DNA of 64,000 nucleotides from WLXB01 sp040221475 (GCA_040221475.1 JAVKEJ010000053.1:248001-312000), one strand, 5' to 3'. Counted from the stretch's first letter, positions 1-8,181 are shown. Notes: generated by a model not told the origin, from the letters alone. Made by a program: numbers and translations.

Positions 1-91
1 ATTGTGACGAACACACTGATTCTAGAGTGCGGCTCTTTTGGCAGAGAAGTTGCGCTTTCGGTGTTGGTCACAGGCCCGGCCTTTAGGAGAA

Positions 92-128
92 TTACTTTTA
101 AGTCGCTAACTTATACGTTTAAAAGTAA
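92..128. repeat. perfect 10-bp inverted repeat downstream of sthA
   Basis: TTACTTTTAA at 92-101 is matched exactly by its reverse complement TTAAAAGTAA at 119-128, with a 17-base loop. It lies just past the stop codon of the leftward sthA gene. It could be a transcript-end hairpin for sthA or part of an intergenic element. The stem is AT-rich and no clear U-run follows on the sthA strand, so I do not call it a proven terminator. Confidence 0.45.
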
Positions 129-138
129 AGATTGTATC

Positions 139-1536
139 TCACATCCGGTTCCAGGCATCGAGAGCGGCGATTTTGTAGGCTTCTGCCAGGGTTGGATAGT
201 TAAAGGTGCTTTCTACAAAGTAATCAATCGTGCCTTCAAAGTGCATCACAGCCTGGCCGATATGTATTAGCTCGGTCGCGCCTTCACCGATAATGTGCAC
301 GCCTAACAATTTGCGATCTGACAGGGAAAAGATCATCTTCAACATGCCAGATTTGAGGCCCATGATTTGTCCGCGCGAGGTTTCCCGGAAGCGCGCAATG
401 CCGCATTCGTATTGGATTCTTTGGGCCCGCACCTCTTGCTCGGATTGACCAACGGTCGACATTTCCGGCACCGCATAAATACCGTAAGGAAAGAATTTTG
501 GTGGGTCCGTGACCTTATGATCAAACGCATTGCACGCTGCCAAACGCCCTTGCTCCATAGACGTTGATGCCAACGCCGGGAACCCAATCACATCGCCCAC
601 CGCGTAAATGTGCGGTGTCTTCGTTTGAAAGCAGTTGGCGTCAACCGCAATACGGCCCCGGTTGTCAACTTCAAGGCCGCAGGCGTCCAACCCAATGGTG
701 TCCGTAGCCCCCACGCGGCCTGCGGCATACAACACCATATCTGTTTTCACGACACGGCCTGAGTCCAAAGTCACAACGCATTTACCGCTATCGTTTTTCG
801 CGATGCTGTCCACCTTAGACCCAAGATGGAAGATGACCTTGCGCTCTTTCAACTCATGAATCAGTTCTGCGGTCAGGTCTTGGTCTAGAAAATCCAAGAT
901 CGGTTCGCGCGGGTCAATCACCGTCACCGGAATATCTAGCGCACTGAAAATCGTTGCGTATTCCATGCCAATCACGCCTGCTCCAACCACGGTCAAGCTA
1001 CGTGGTAAATTTTTCAGGCTCAGAATATCATCACTGTCGATGATCTGTTTGCCATCAAAGGGCACGTCATCGGGGCGGTAGGGTTTGGTGCCGACACAGA
1101 GTAAAAATTTATCCGCCGTATATCTTAGTTCAGCGCCAGCCTGGTCGATGACTTTGACGGTTTTATCATCCGTAAAAGAGGCATGGCCCTGAACCGTTCT
1201 TACTGCGTTGCGAATAAACTGGTTTTCCAGCACGTCAATTTCGTGGTTCAGCGTCAGGTGCAATCGGGTTTTAAGATCCTCCGCTGATATGTTTTTTTTG
1301 ACCCGGTAATTTGGTCCATAAAACCCGCGCTCACGCCAGCCCGTCAGGTTAATGACGGTTTCACGGAGCGTCTTGCTGGGAATGGTTCCGGTATGCACAG
1401 ACACGCCGCCGATGCGGAAGTTCTTTTCCACCACCAGCACGCGCTTGCCGAGCTTGGCGGCTTGAATAGCCCCGCGTTTGCCGGATGGTCCGCTGCCAAT
1501 AACAATCAAATCAAAATGGTTGGCGGTCTGTCCCAA
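139..1536 (-). CDS. sthA: soluble pyridine nucleotide transhydrogenase (Si-specific NAD(P)+ transhydrogenase)
   Basis: This 465-residue flavoprotein interconverts NADPH + NAD+ and NADP+ + NADH in the cytoplasm and balances reducing power. The N-terminus has the FAD dinucleotide fold (VIGSGPSGKRGA, about residues 11-22). The region around residues 44-56 reads GVSVHTGTIPSKTLR. The IPSKTLR tail is typical of SthA, but the CxxxxC redox disulfide of lipoamide dehydrogenase and glutathione reductase is absent, which separates SthA from those relatives. A second nucleotide-binding fold (VVGAGVIGMEYA) is near residue 180, and the AVGDV motif that binds FAD is near residue 315. The C-terminal dimerisation domain ends in the STFNYPTLAEAY signature. 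Length equals the family norm. The gene stands alone, with repeats and intergenic DNA upstream. Confidence 0.93.
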   Translation of the reverse strand: MGQTANHFDLIVIGSGPSGKRGAIQAAKLGKRVLVVEKNFRIGGVSVHTGTIPSKTLRETVINLTGWRERGFYGPNYRVKKNISAEDLKTRLHLTLNHEIDVLENQFIRNAVRTVQGHASFTDDKTVKVIDQAGAELRYTADKFLLCVGTKPYRPDDVPFDGKQIIDSDDILSLKNLPRSLTVVGAGVIGMEYATIFSALDIPVTVIDPREPILDFLDQDLTAELIHELKERKVIFHLGSKVDSIAKNDSGKCVVTLDSGRVVKTDMVLYAAGRVGATDTIGLDACGLEVDNRGRIAVDANCFQTKTPHIYAVGDVIGFPALASTSMEQGRLAACNAFDHKVTDPPKFFPYGIYAVPEMSTVGQSEQEVRAQRIQYECGIARFRETSRGQIMGLKSGMLKMIFSLSDRKLLGVHIIGEGATELIHIGQAVMHFEGTIDYFVESTFNYPTLAEAYKIAALDAWNRM

Positions 1537-1674
1537 GGTCTTTCCCCATACGTGCCATCAATTTTACGATCCGAGGCTTATACTACGTGATGGGTTCCGT
1601 GAGCATGCCCGAATAATAACAATAAAAGTTGTTATACACAAGGGTTTTCGCAGAAAGTGTGGAAAATCATGGTG

Positions 1675-1775
1675 CATGGGCTCGTTCCAAGGGGGCGTAG
1701 AAACCATCTTCCATGGGCTCGTTCGTAAAATCATACGTGCATAGGCTCGTTTGATCGAAACCAGTCGTGCATGGG
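1675..1775. repeat. degenerate direct repeats (CATGGGCTCG core) leading into the 32-bp array
   Basis: The core CATGGGCTCG or a close variant starts at 1675, 1712, 1740 (CATAGGCTCG) and 1770, spaced 37, 28 and 30 bases apart. The last copy runs directly into the perfect array at 1776. Spacings near the 32-bp period suggest these are decayed or diverging copies of the same element. The whole gap between sthA and the lipoprotein gene at 2030 (1537-2029) holds no credible gene. Open frames across it are only reads of the repeats. Confidence 0.6.
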
Positions 1776-1903
1776 CTCGACCCCAGGGGAGAGCCCCAAC
1801 AGAAACTCTCGACCCCAGGGGAGAGCCCCAACAGAAACTCTCGACCCCAGGGGAGAGCCCCAACAGAAACTCTCGACCCCAGGGGAGAGCCCCAACAGAA
1901 ACT
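1776..1903. repeat. four perfect tandem copies of a 32-bp GC-rich unit
   Basis: Units run 1776-1807, 1808-1839, 1840-1871 and 1872-1903 and appear identical base for base. Each contains CTCTCGACCCC next to GGGGAGAG, so a unit can fold into an imperfect hairpin on either strand. The period of 32 is not a multiple of three and no frame meets a stop, so all six frames stay open across the array and give a repetitive 32-residue pattern. That openness follows from the repeat and is not evidence of a protein. There are no spacers, so this is not a CRISPR array. Confidence 0.93.
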
Positions 1904-2029
1904 CTTGTTCAAAAGTCGAGACCTGCAACGTTATTCACTCAGTCGCGCCCAAGAAGCGTGCTAGGAGGGAGTGTTATGCGGAGCTGCTCGTAGTGGCCGC
2001 ATCAAATACGCCTTGCTAGGAGCCATCAA

Positions 2030-2182
2030 ATGGCCACCTCTATTCAGTCAATTCTTCGAGTCCTGACGCTCATCGTCTCCGTTGCTCTCATTTCACTGAG
2101 CTTTTCTGGATGCAACACGATCGGCGGCGTTGGCAAAGATATCGAAAGTGCCGGTGGTGCTATTGAGGATGCTGCAGACTAA
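2030..2182 (+). CDS. entericidin A/B-like small lipoprotein
   Basis: A 50-codon frame starts at ATG 2030 behind a GCTAGGAG ribosome-binding site (2013-2020) and ends at TAA 2180-2182. Residues 1-27 form a lipoprotein signal peptide with a hydrophobic core and a lipobox ending SFSGC, so Cys28 would be lipidated. The mature part CNTIGGVGKDIESAG followed by GAIEDAAD closely matches entericidins, which are tiny membrane lipoproteins. In Escherichia coli they form a toxin/antidote pair regulated in stationary phase. Only one copy is seen here, so a pair is not shown. Many alphaproteobacteria carry single copies of unknown role. The 32-bp repeat array lies just upstream. Confidence 0.82.
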   Translation: MATSIQSILRVLTLIVSVALISLSFSGCNTIGGVGKDIESAGGAIEDAAD

Positions 2183-2196
2183 TCTGGCGTTCTTAC

Positions 2197-2775
2197 TTAC
2201 TCAGCGGCCTGTTTGTCGGGAATAAAGGGGCAATAGTCTTCCTTCTCGACCAGGTCGTAGGCAAAGATGAATTTCGCCATGCCACAGAGAACGGCCATGA
2301 TCATCCCCAGTTCTAGCATTTCACCGTCGCTGAAATGCTGGCGGCAGCGTTCATGCAAGCTTTTGGTCACACTGCCGTTGGGGTTGGTCAGCACCATGAC
2401 ATCTGCCAGGGCGAGGGCGGCGCGTTCTTTCTCAGAGAAGGGCCCTGTTTCGTAGTCATCAAGGCCATCAATCTGTTCTTCTGACACATTGGCCGCGCGG
2501 GCTGCGGCTTTGTCAGAGCGGTTGCAGTGTGCACAGCCATGGATGTTTGCCAGTCTCAGGCGCACCAATTCAATGAGGCTGCGCTCGATGCGGCCTGAGT
2601 AAAAAACTTTTTTGTAAAAGTCATTCATGTACCAGTCGTACATATGCGGGGCGTTGCCAAACACCTCGGTGAAGGTGGCGTCGCCATGCATCTCCATGGC
2701 GTTGTCCCACGCCGGTTGCATGCGCTCCGGAAGGTCGTCTCTCGCAACCCGTTTAAAATGTGGCGCCGGTTTCAT
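2197..2775 (-). CDS. carboxymuconolactone decarboxylase (AhpD-like) family protein
   Basis: This 192-residue all-helical protein carries the AhpD-like motif IHGCAHCNRSD, with Cys81 and Cys84 as a CxxC pair. Family members are either true gamma-carboxymuconolactone decarboxylases or, more often when CxxC is present, peroxidase or disulfide-exchange partners. The helix before the motif (IERSLIELVRLRLANI) and the following ALALADVM segment fit the family. The residue usually occupied by a histidine after the CxxC is Asp here, so activity may differ from AhpD. It stands alone between the lipoprotein gene and a divergent gene at 2900. The substrate cannot be told from sequence. Confidence 0.8.
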   Translation of the reverse strand: MKPAPHFKRVARDDLPERMQPAWDNAMEMHGDATFTEVFGNAPHMYDWYMNDFYKKVFYSGRIERSLIELVRLRLANIHGCAHCNRSDKAAARAANVSEEQIDGLDDYETGPFSEKERAALALADVMVLTNPNGSVTKSLHERCRQHFSDGEMLELGMIMAVLCGMAKFIFAYDLVEKEDYCPFIPDKQAAE

Positions 2776-2899
2776 AAGCCTCTCCGCTGATTTGATCCTG
2801 TGGTCTCATCCCGTGATCTGATCTTGCCATATCCGGCGGGCTTGCCATAGTAGTGGGCTTTCAAGCGCTGAAAACCTATGTTTTGAAGGATCTCAGGCG

Positions 2900-3460
2900 A
2901 TGTCTGATACGTTGAATAGCCTTCTGCCGGACTATCAGTTCTCCGAACATCACACGACGGTTGTGCTGGGCAAACCAGAGCGGGTGTTTGACGCGGTTGA
3001 GGCCATGGATCTCAGCGATTCCCGCATTGCCCGCGTGCTGATGCGGCTCTGGCGCATCCCGGCCAAGATGGTGTCAAACAAGGTGTCAGACCGGAACATG
3101 TCTGTGGCGGATTTTTTGCCGCTCGTGCGCACGCCGCCGACTGACCTGGCGCGCGGGTTGATCGGTGGCCGCAATGCGCCCGCTGACAAAACAGCCATCG
3201 ATGCCGATGTGTTTCGCGCCTTTGACGCACCAGGATGCATCAAGCTGGTCTGGGCCTTCTGGCTGACCGATCTGGGCGATGACCGGGTGAGGGTCGACAC
3301 CGCAACCCGGGTGTTGTGCACCGACAACAAAACCCTGCGCGCCTTTAGGATTTACTGGCTTATCATCCGGCCCTGGTCGGGGCTGATCCGTATGCGTTTG
3401 CTCGCGTCGATTAAACGCAATGCGGAAGCTGCTCACAGCCAAGCTGCACCTACAGCCTGA
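2900..3460 (+). CDS. DUF2867/SRPBCC-like conserved protein
   Basis: This 186-residue protein has no signal peptide or membrane segment. The pattern resembles DUF2867-type proteins of the START/SRPBCC ligand-binding fold: a start of the form PDYQFSEHH, an LMRLWRIP segment near residue 45, a central WAFWLTDLG strand and a C-terminal FRIYWLIIRPWSGLIRMRLL helix. Such proteins are predicted to bind a hydrophobic ligand. No enzymatic function is established that I can name. Its stop codon overlaps the end of the convergent dehydrogenase gene by 11 bases (3450-3460), so the two transcripts run into each other. The family call is from memory of motif patterns. Confidence 0.65.
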   Translation: MSDTLNSLLPDYQFSEHHTTVVLGKPERVFDAVEAMDLSDSRIARVLMRLWRIPAKMVSNKVSDRNMSVADFLPLVRTPPTDLARGLIGGRNAPADKTAIDADVFRAFDAPGCIKLVWAFWLTDLGDDRVRVDTATRVLCTDNKTLRAFRIYWLIIRPWSGLIRMRLLASIKRNAEAAHSQAAPTA

Positions 3461-4451
3461 TAACGACCTTGCCAATATGTGCGCCGCTATCCAGATATTT
3501 GTAAGCTTCCGGCGCCTCATCAAAGGCAAATACCTTGTCAATCACAGGGTCAATGCCATTCACTTCAATCGCCGCAATGCACTCTTCCAGCATGGTGCGG
3601 CTGCCTGAGGTGATGCCTTTGAGCGTCAGGTTGTTGAGCAACAATGTCCCCAGGTTTGGCTCACCACGACCGCCCAAAGCGCCAATCAGACCAATCCGCG
3701 CATTAGGGGCGCAGGCGGCCATTGATTTTCCAAGAGTCGCTGTGCCGCCGGTTTCTACAACAATATCCACGCCGCCGGTTTTTTCCTTCACTTCCTGTTC
3801 CCAGTCCGGGTTGGCGCGGTAATTGACGGTGATATCTGCGCCGAGCGCTTTCATCCGCTCCAGTTTCTCATCGCTGGACGATGTAATGACGGCCCGGCAG
3901 CCAAACATTTTAGCCACTTGCAGGGCAAACACAGACACGCCACCGGTGCCCAGCATCAGGACGGTTTCGCCGGCTTTGATTTGGGAAAAGGCGTGCACGG
4001 AAGACCACACAGTGGCCCCGGTAATCGGCAGGGTCGCGCATTCTTCCGGGGTCATATTTGAGGGGGTCTTGGCCAAGCAATGTGCTGGCACAACAATACG
4101 TTCCGCCAGCGTGCCATCCGCCGTGCTGCCCAGATCGTTGCCGAAATAGGAGGGGTTAAACGCGCCGTCGACCCAGCCCGTGAAATGCGCGGCACAAACT
4201 TTGTCGCCCAATTTGACGTTGGTGACCCCTTCACCAACCGCGACAACTTCACCAGCGCCGTCCCCAAGCGGAATGCGTGTTTCTGGCTTTGGGCCGCCAT
4301 ATCCGCCGCGCATGACCATCAGATCACGGTGATTCAGGGCGCAGGCCCCAACGGCAACAACAGCCTCCCCAAAGCCCGCAACGGGATTTGGCCGCTCGAC
4401 CATGCGCAGAGAGTCCAAACCCTTTTGATCGCCAATTTCCCAAGCTTTCAT
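3450..4451 (-). CDS. medium-chain (MDR) zinc-type alcohol dehydrogenase / quinone oxidoreductase
   Basis: This 333-residue protein has the MDR layout: an N-terminal GroES-like catalytic domain (ALNHRDLMVMRGGY, then PLGDGAGEVVAVG) and a Rossmann domain from about residue 150. The nucleotide-binding turn reads LMLGTGGVSVFALQVAK near residues 165-181. A cysteine sits in the TPEECATLP segment, but the usual structural-zinc cysteine cluster is not evident, so it may be a zinc-free member. It would reduce or oxidise a small alcohol, aldehyde or enone with NAD(P)H in the cytoplasm. The substrate is unknown. It is transcribed alone, converging with the gene at 2900. Confidence 0.83.
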   Translation of the reverse strand: MKAWEIGDQKGLDSLRMVERPNPVAGFGEAVVAVGACALNHRDLMVMRGGYGGPKPETRIPLGDGAGEVVAVGEGVTNVKLGDKVCAAHFTGWVDGAFNPSYFGNDLGSTADGTLAERIVVPAHCLAKTPSNMTPEECATLPITGATVWSSVHAFSQIKAGETVLMLGTGGVSVFALQVAKMFGCRAVITSSSDEKLERMKALGADITVNYRANPDWEQEVKEKTGGVDIVVETGGTATLGKSMAACAPNARIGLIGALGGRGEPNLGTLLLNNLTLKGITSGSRTMLEECIAAIEVNGIDPVIDKVFAFDEAPEAYKYLDSGAHIGKVVIRL

Positions 4452-4637
4452 TGTTTCGTCCTTGTATTTTCCTGTGTTTATAGGTTTCTAAGGGCAATCT
4501 TACCCAAATGTGCCTGACTTTCCATATATCAATAAACATCTATCGCAACTTCGCTGGCCCATCACAGACTCCATATCCGATTTCAGGCAGCGTACACTGA
4601 CAGAAATTGGACGGCTATTGAGGGGGAGGACAATCGC

Positions 4638-6224
4638 ATGTTGGTTTTTTTGCCACGCCTGCTCGCAGGCTTTTGCTGTGCTGTTGGTCTGAGTGTTGCG
4701 GCCTTGGATTTGTCGCAAGCTGAGGCACAATCGTTGGCATGCGCGTCTCTCATGGCAGAGGATTTCTCCCATGTCCCGGATGCGCCAACCCAAATTACGG
4801 CAGCTCTTGAAGTTCTTGCCACCGACTCGCTGCCCGCCTATTGCAAGGTCGAGGGGTACATCGCCCCGACCATTGGTTTTGAAATTCGCGTCCCGACGGA
4901 CATCTGGAACAGTAAACTTCTGATGCAGGGCTGCGGCGGTTTTTGCGGCACCACCGCAATGATTGCCCAATGTGATGATGCTTTGGCGCGCGGGTATGCC
5001 TGCGTCTCAACCGATTTGGGGCATAAGAGCACGCCGATTGACGCCAAATGGGCGTACAACAATCCGCAGGGTGAAATCGATTTTTACTACCGCGCGACTC
5101 ATGCAACTGCTCAGGCGTCTAAAGCCATTGTGACCCGATTACGGGGTCAGCAGATTGAGCGCTCGTACTTCCGGGGATGTTCCACCGGTGGGCGCCAAGG
5201 ATTGGTGTCAGCCCAGCGGTTTCCGGCTGATTTTGACGGCATTATTGCGGCGGCTCCGGCCGGAGTCAGTCCTGGGGGTGGCTTGCATCTCATTTGGAGT
5301 GCGCTGGCCAACCTGGATGCACAAGGCGCGCAAATTCTGCCCGCTCGCAAAATCCCGCTGCTTCATGAGGCTGTCCTCAAAGCCTGCGATGCAGATGACG
5401 GATTAAAAGATGGTTTGATTGACGATCCACGCACCTGCGGCTTTGATCCGGCGTCCTTAAGGTGCAGTGGTGCAGATCGCGACAGTTGCTTAACAGCTCC
5501 TCAAGTTGAGGCTGTTCGCCGTATTTACAAAGGGGCGACCGACCCCGGGGGCACACCGCTTTACCGCGCGGTTCCAATGCCGGGCTCCGAGTTAAACTGG
5601 GTCCCCGCTTATGTGGGCGTCAACGGACAGCCTTCAATTTACTATCACTTCGGCGGCGACTTTTTCCGTTATGTGGCTTTTGCCGAGGACCCCGGTCCTG
5701 ATTGGCGGCCTGAAGACTTTGATTTTGCGACTGATCCTCCGCGTATGGGTTACAACCGTCATCTTAATAATGCGGCAAGTCCCGATCTTAGGGCTTACGT
5801 TGCGCGTGGCGGTAAACTCATCTCTTATCAAGGCTGGTCTGATCAGTCCGTGCCACCGCTCGGCGTGATCGACTACCTTGATGATGTAGAACGCTTTATG
5901 GGTGGGCAGGAGTCTGTCTCGGAGTTTTTTAGAGTGTTCATGTTGCCTGGCGTGGCCCATTGCGTCGGCGGAGAGGGGCCAAGCCGCGTTGATGCCTTGA
6001 GCGCTCTAGAAGCCTGGGTGGAAACGGGCGAGGCTCCCGATCAGTTGATTGCCTATAAGCTGAAGGCCGATCCTGGCGCCTTTGCTGCTGCGGCGCTGCC
6101 GCCATCACCCGATAATATTGAAATGTCCCGACCTGTATATCCGTATCCGGATGTCGCACGCCATGTGACGGGCAACCCAAACGAGTGGACTAACTTTAAG
6201 CGTCTCTCGTTACCTGCGGAGTAG
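4638..6224 (+). CDS. exported tannase/feruloyl esterase family hydrolase
   Basis: This 528-residue alpha/beta hydrolase has an N-terminal signal peptide (hydrophobic residues 6-23, cleavage probably after AEA near residue 30). The family's CS-D-HC arrangement is present: nucleophile Ser182 in GCSTGG preceded by Cys181, Asp402 in GWSDQSVPP, and His441 followed by Cys442 in GVAHC. In tannases and feruloyl esterases the two cysteines form a disulfide that holds Ser and His together. Length fits the family. Substrates are aromatic esters such as gallates or feruloylated sugars, so a role in periplasmic or extracellular breakdown of plant or algal aromatics is plausible but inferred. The ATG follows a GAGGGGGAGG purine run. 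No partner genes for aromatic catabolism are next to it. Confidence 0.87.
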   Translation: MLVFLPRLLAGFCCAVGLSVAALDLSQAEAQSLACASLMAEDFSHVPDAPTQITAALEVLATDSLPAYCKVEGYIAPTIGFEIRVPTDIWNSKLLMQGCGGFCGTTAMIAQCDDALARGYACVSTDLGHKSTPIDAKWAYNNPQGEIDFYYRATHATAQASKAIVTRLRGQQIERSYFRGCSTGGRQGLVSAQRFPADFDGIIAAAPAGVSPGGGLHLIWSALANLDAQGAQILPARKIPLLHEAVLKACDADDGLKDGLIDDPRTCGFDPASLRCSGADRDSCLTAPQVEAVRRIYKGATDPGGTPLYRAVPMPGSELNWVPAYVGVNGQPSIYYHFGGDFFRYVAFAEDPGPDWRPEDFDFATDPPRMGYNRHLNNAASPDLRAYVARGGKLISYQGWSDQSVPPLGVIDYLDDVERFMGGQESVSEFFRVFMLPGVAHCVGGEGPSRVDALSALEAWVETGEAPDQLIAYKLKADPGAFAAAALPPSPDNIEMSRPVYPYPDVARHVTGNPNEWTNFKRLSLPAE

Positions 6225-6278
6225 TCTTAACTAGGGGGCAATTTGCAACCTAATTCAGCTATTACGCGTTTATGAAGT

Positions 6279-6503
6279 ATGCAAACCTGGAACACATCTG
6301 AGCGCAAAGATACCTTTCTATATGTCGGACTTTTATTGCTGGCGCTGTCGGTTGTGTTTGGCCTATTGGCAGAAAATCCCGAAGTTTCAGTTACCTTGGG
6401 TGTATTGCTAGACCTAGGAGCTATTTTTCTATCGACCCTTGGGTTTTTTAGTGTGGCCGTAAATCCGGTGTGGCGGGCCTACAAGTCACGGTCTCCCTCT
6501 TAA
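6279..6503 (+). CDS. small two-helix membrane protein, unknown
   Basis: This 74-residue frame encodes two hydrophobic segments (about residues 13-30 and 37-60) separated by a short acidic turn (AENPEVS), with a basic tail RAYKSRSPS that predicts a cytoplasmic C-terminus. There is a weak TGAAG ribosome-binding site before the ATG. I do not recognise the family. It lies 54 bases after the esterase gene on the same strand and could be cotranscribed. The regular membrane topology supports a real protein, but the short length keeps confidence moderate. Confidence 0.5.
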   Translation: MQTWNTSERKDTFLYVGLLLLALSVVFGLLAENPEVSVTLGVLLDLGAIFLSTLGFFSVAVNPVWRAYKSRSPS

Positions 6504-6842
6504 GCGCCCCCGTATATGTTCTCAATTTTTATATAATTTTTATGGTGCTTCATAGTTGCGCGAGTGACTGCCGAAGATTGCATCTGGCGTTTAAACCCCA
6601 AAGAAAACAACGCTTTAAAAGACCATGAGGACGCTATGAAGGTTTCTTATGAGGACGTTCGGCCACATTTTTGCCGCGCCAATGCTTACGCCTTTTTTAT
6701 GTAAATTAGCCGTAATCCACATAGCGTTTTTACGGCCATTTGATGGAATCTCTTACTCGGAAAAAGACGCGGAGCAGGGAAGTGCTCAAGGATCGTACCC
6801 GGTACTTTTCGCTCCGTGTCACCACCCGATAAGGAGGCTGGA
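6504..6842 (+). other. intergenic region before the sigma factor gene; possible micro-frame
   Basis: No recognisable gene lies here. A 22-codon frame (ATG 6636 to TAA 6704) has GAGGA a few bases upstream, and the sequence ATGAGGACG occurs twice (6625-6633 and 6650-6658). It could be a leader peptide or chance. A longer frame across 6649-6888 runs into the sigma factor gene in another frame and looks spurious. The promoter of the sigma gene should be in this stretch, but I could not identify a convincing -35/-10 pair. Confidence 0.4.
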
Positions 6843-7346
6843 ATGGCCGCATTTGATACGGATCTTGAGACGTTGTTACCCGATTTAACGAGGTTTGCTC
6901 GATCACTGACGCGCTCGGAAGATGACGCATTCGATCTTGTCCAAGACTGTGTCGAGCGGGCTCTTATAAAGAAAGAATACTATGAGCAGGGCACCAACTT
7001 GAAATCCTGGTTGTTTACCATGATGCGCAACATCTTTATCAGTCAAAAGCGTCGTGAAACGGTAGCGCGCAAATACGTTAAGCATGTCGACAACAGTGGA
7101 GACCGTGTACAGCGCGCCTCTCAGATGCACCATATTTTCTTGAAGGAAACGATGTCTGCGATCGGCGACTTATCAGCTGCAGAGCGCGATGCCGTCGTCA
7201 TGATGGGTGTTGAAGAAAACTCGCATCGTGAAGCCTCTGTAAGTGCAAGGCTCCCTGTTGGAACGATTAAATCACGTTTATCTCGTGGCAGAACGAACTT
7301 GAGAGCGGCGCTTGGACTTGAGGGCGCGCTGTTGGTCGCGGTCTAG
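6843..7346 (+). CDS. ECF-family RNA polymerase sigma factor
   Basis: This 167-residue ECF sigma factor has region 2 (LPDLTRFARSLTRSEDDAFDLVQD, then GTNLKSWLFTMMRN) and region 4 (LSAAERDAVVMMGVE, then LPVGTIKSRLSRGR). The signature LTRSEDDAFDLVQD and the NLKSWLF segment resemble the EcfG/ECF15 group that drives the general stress response in alphaproteobacteria. I start it at ATG 6843 because AAGGAGG (6831-6837) sits five bases upstream. A frame opening at 6816 lacks such a site. EcfG genes usually neighbour nepR and phyR, and neither is seen here, so the subgroup assignment is tentative. A strong terminator follows at 7411. Confidence 0.87.
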   Translation: MAAFDTDLETLLPDLTRFARSLTRSEDDAFDLVQDCVERALIKKEYYEQGTNLKSWLFTMMRNIFISQKRRETVARKYVKHVDNSGDRVQRASQMHHIFLKETMSAIGDLSAAERDAVVMMGVEENSHREASVSARLPVGTIKSRLSRGRTNLRAALGLEGALLVAV

Positions 7347-7410
7347 ACATTTAATCAGTTACCCACTGCCGGCGTCTCCCATCCCCCCCATTAGCCGCCA
7401 GTGGAACCTT

Positions 7411-7449
7411 CTCCCCGCAGGGCTTGTCCTGCGGGGAGTTTCTTTTTTT
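7411..7449 (+). terminator. strong intrinsic terminator after the sigma factor gene
   Basis: CTCCCCGCAGG (7411-7421) pairs perfectly with CCTGCGGGGAG (7428-7438) around a 6-base loop, followed by TTTCTTTTTTT (7439-7449). The 11-bp GC-rich stem plus T-run is a textbook Rho-independent terminator for the rightward sigma gene. It also separates it from the leftward kdpE gene ending at 7459. Confidence 0.93.
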
Positions 7450-7458
7450 GATCGTTTT

Positions 7459-8181
7459 TTATGAGTCAGATTTGAACCGATATCCGACACCAGGCTCAGT
7501 GACAAAAACCTTTGGGTTTGCTGGATCGGCTTCTAATTTCTGCCGTAAGTGCCCAATGTAAACGCGAAGATATTGCGTTTCTTCCACATACCCTGGTCCC
7601 CAGACTTCAGTTAAAATTTGCTGATGCGAAATGACTTTATTGGGATGCGAGATGAGTATCCGCAACAGGTTGTATTCTTTTCGCGATAGTCGCACGGGGC
7701 TCCCGCTGAGCAAGACAAGTCGCTTACTCAGATCAACCTCTAAATTAGCGGCGCGAATTATTGGATCGTCTGCAGACTCTGATCCACCAGCTTGGCGCAG
7801 CACGACTCTCATGCGGGCCATCAACTCGGCCATGCCAAATGGTTTCGTCACGTAGTCATTGGCGCCGCGATCAAGGGCATCGACTTTATCGCTCTCGTCG
7901 GAGCGAATAGACAACACGATGATGGGAACCTGAGACCATTCTCTGATTTGAGAGATGACCTCCAAACCATCGATATCTGGCAATCCGAGATCAAGGATCA
8001 CCAAATCTGGGCTTTCGACTGTGCAGGTCTTTAGGGCTGATTTACCGTCGCCTGCTTCCACGACGTCGTAGTCGTGTGCCCCAAGGCTCGCTTTCAGGAA
8101 TCTGCGAATTTGGGGCTCGTCATCAATAATGAGGATTTTTGCGCCGGTGTTCGCAGAGTCCAGACCAACGGTCATCATCAA
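7459..8181 (-). CDS. kdpE: KdpE-type response regulator (OmpR family)
   Basis: This 240-residue protein has a receiver domain with the acidic pair at DD20-21, phospho-acceptor Asp64 in VILDLGLPDIDG, and Lys in YVTKPF near residue 113. An OmpR-type winged-helix DNA-binding domain follows (residues about 140-238), with LSRKEYNLLRILISHPNKV and a C-terminal YIGHLRQKLE. KdpE is normally phosphorylated by KdpD and switches on the KdpFABC potassium pump. Its start overlaps the kdpD stop by four bases (ATGA), so the pair is translationally coupled. No kdpFABC genes are in the window, so the target could be elsewhere or different. Confidence 0.88.
   Translation of the reverse strand: MMMTVGLDSANTGAKILIIDDEPQIRRFLKASLGAHDYDVVEAGDGKSALKTCTVESPDLVILDLGLPDIDGLEVISQIREWSQVPIIVLSIRSDESDKVDALDRGANDYVTKPFGMAELMARMRVVLRQAGGSESADDPIIRAANLEVDLSKRLVLLSGSPVRLSRKEYNLLRILISHPNKVISHQQILTEVWGPGYVEETQYLRVYIGHLRQKLEADPANPKVFVTEPGVGYRFKSDS

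Noticed and set aside
1776..1903. Possible CRISPR array
   Set aside because: Units are directly adjacent with no spacers and there are no cas genes.
1564..2019. Several overlapping open frames on both strands across the repeat block
   Set aside because: They are open only because a stop-free 32-bp unit is repeated. They share no family and lack ribosome-binding sites.
6649..6888. 79-residue frame overlapping the sigma factor start
   Set aside because: It has no ribosome-binding site or family pattern, and it runs through the sigma factor's own AAGGAGG site.
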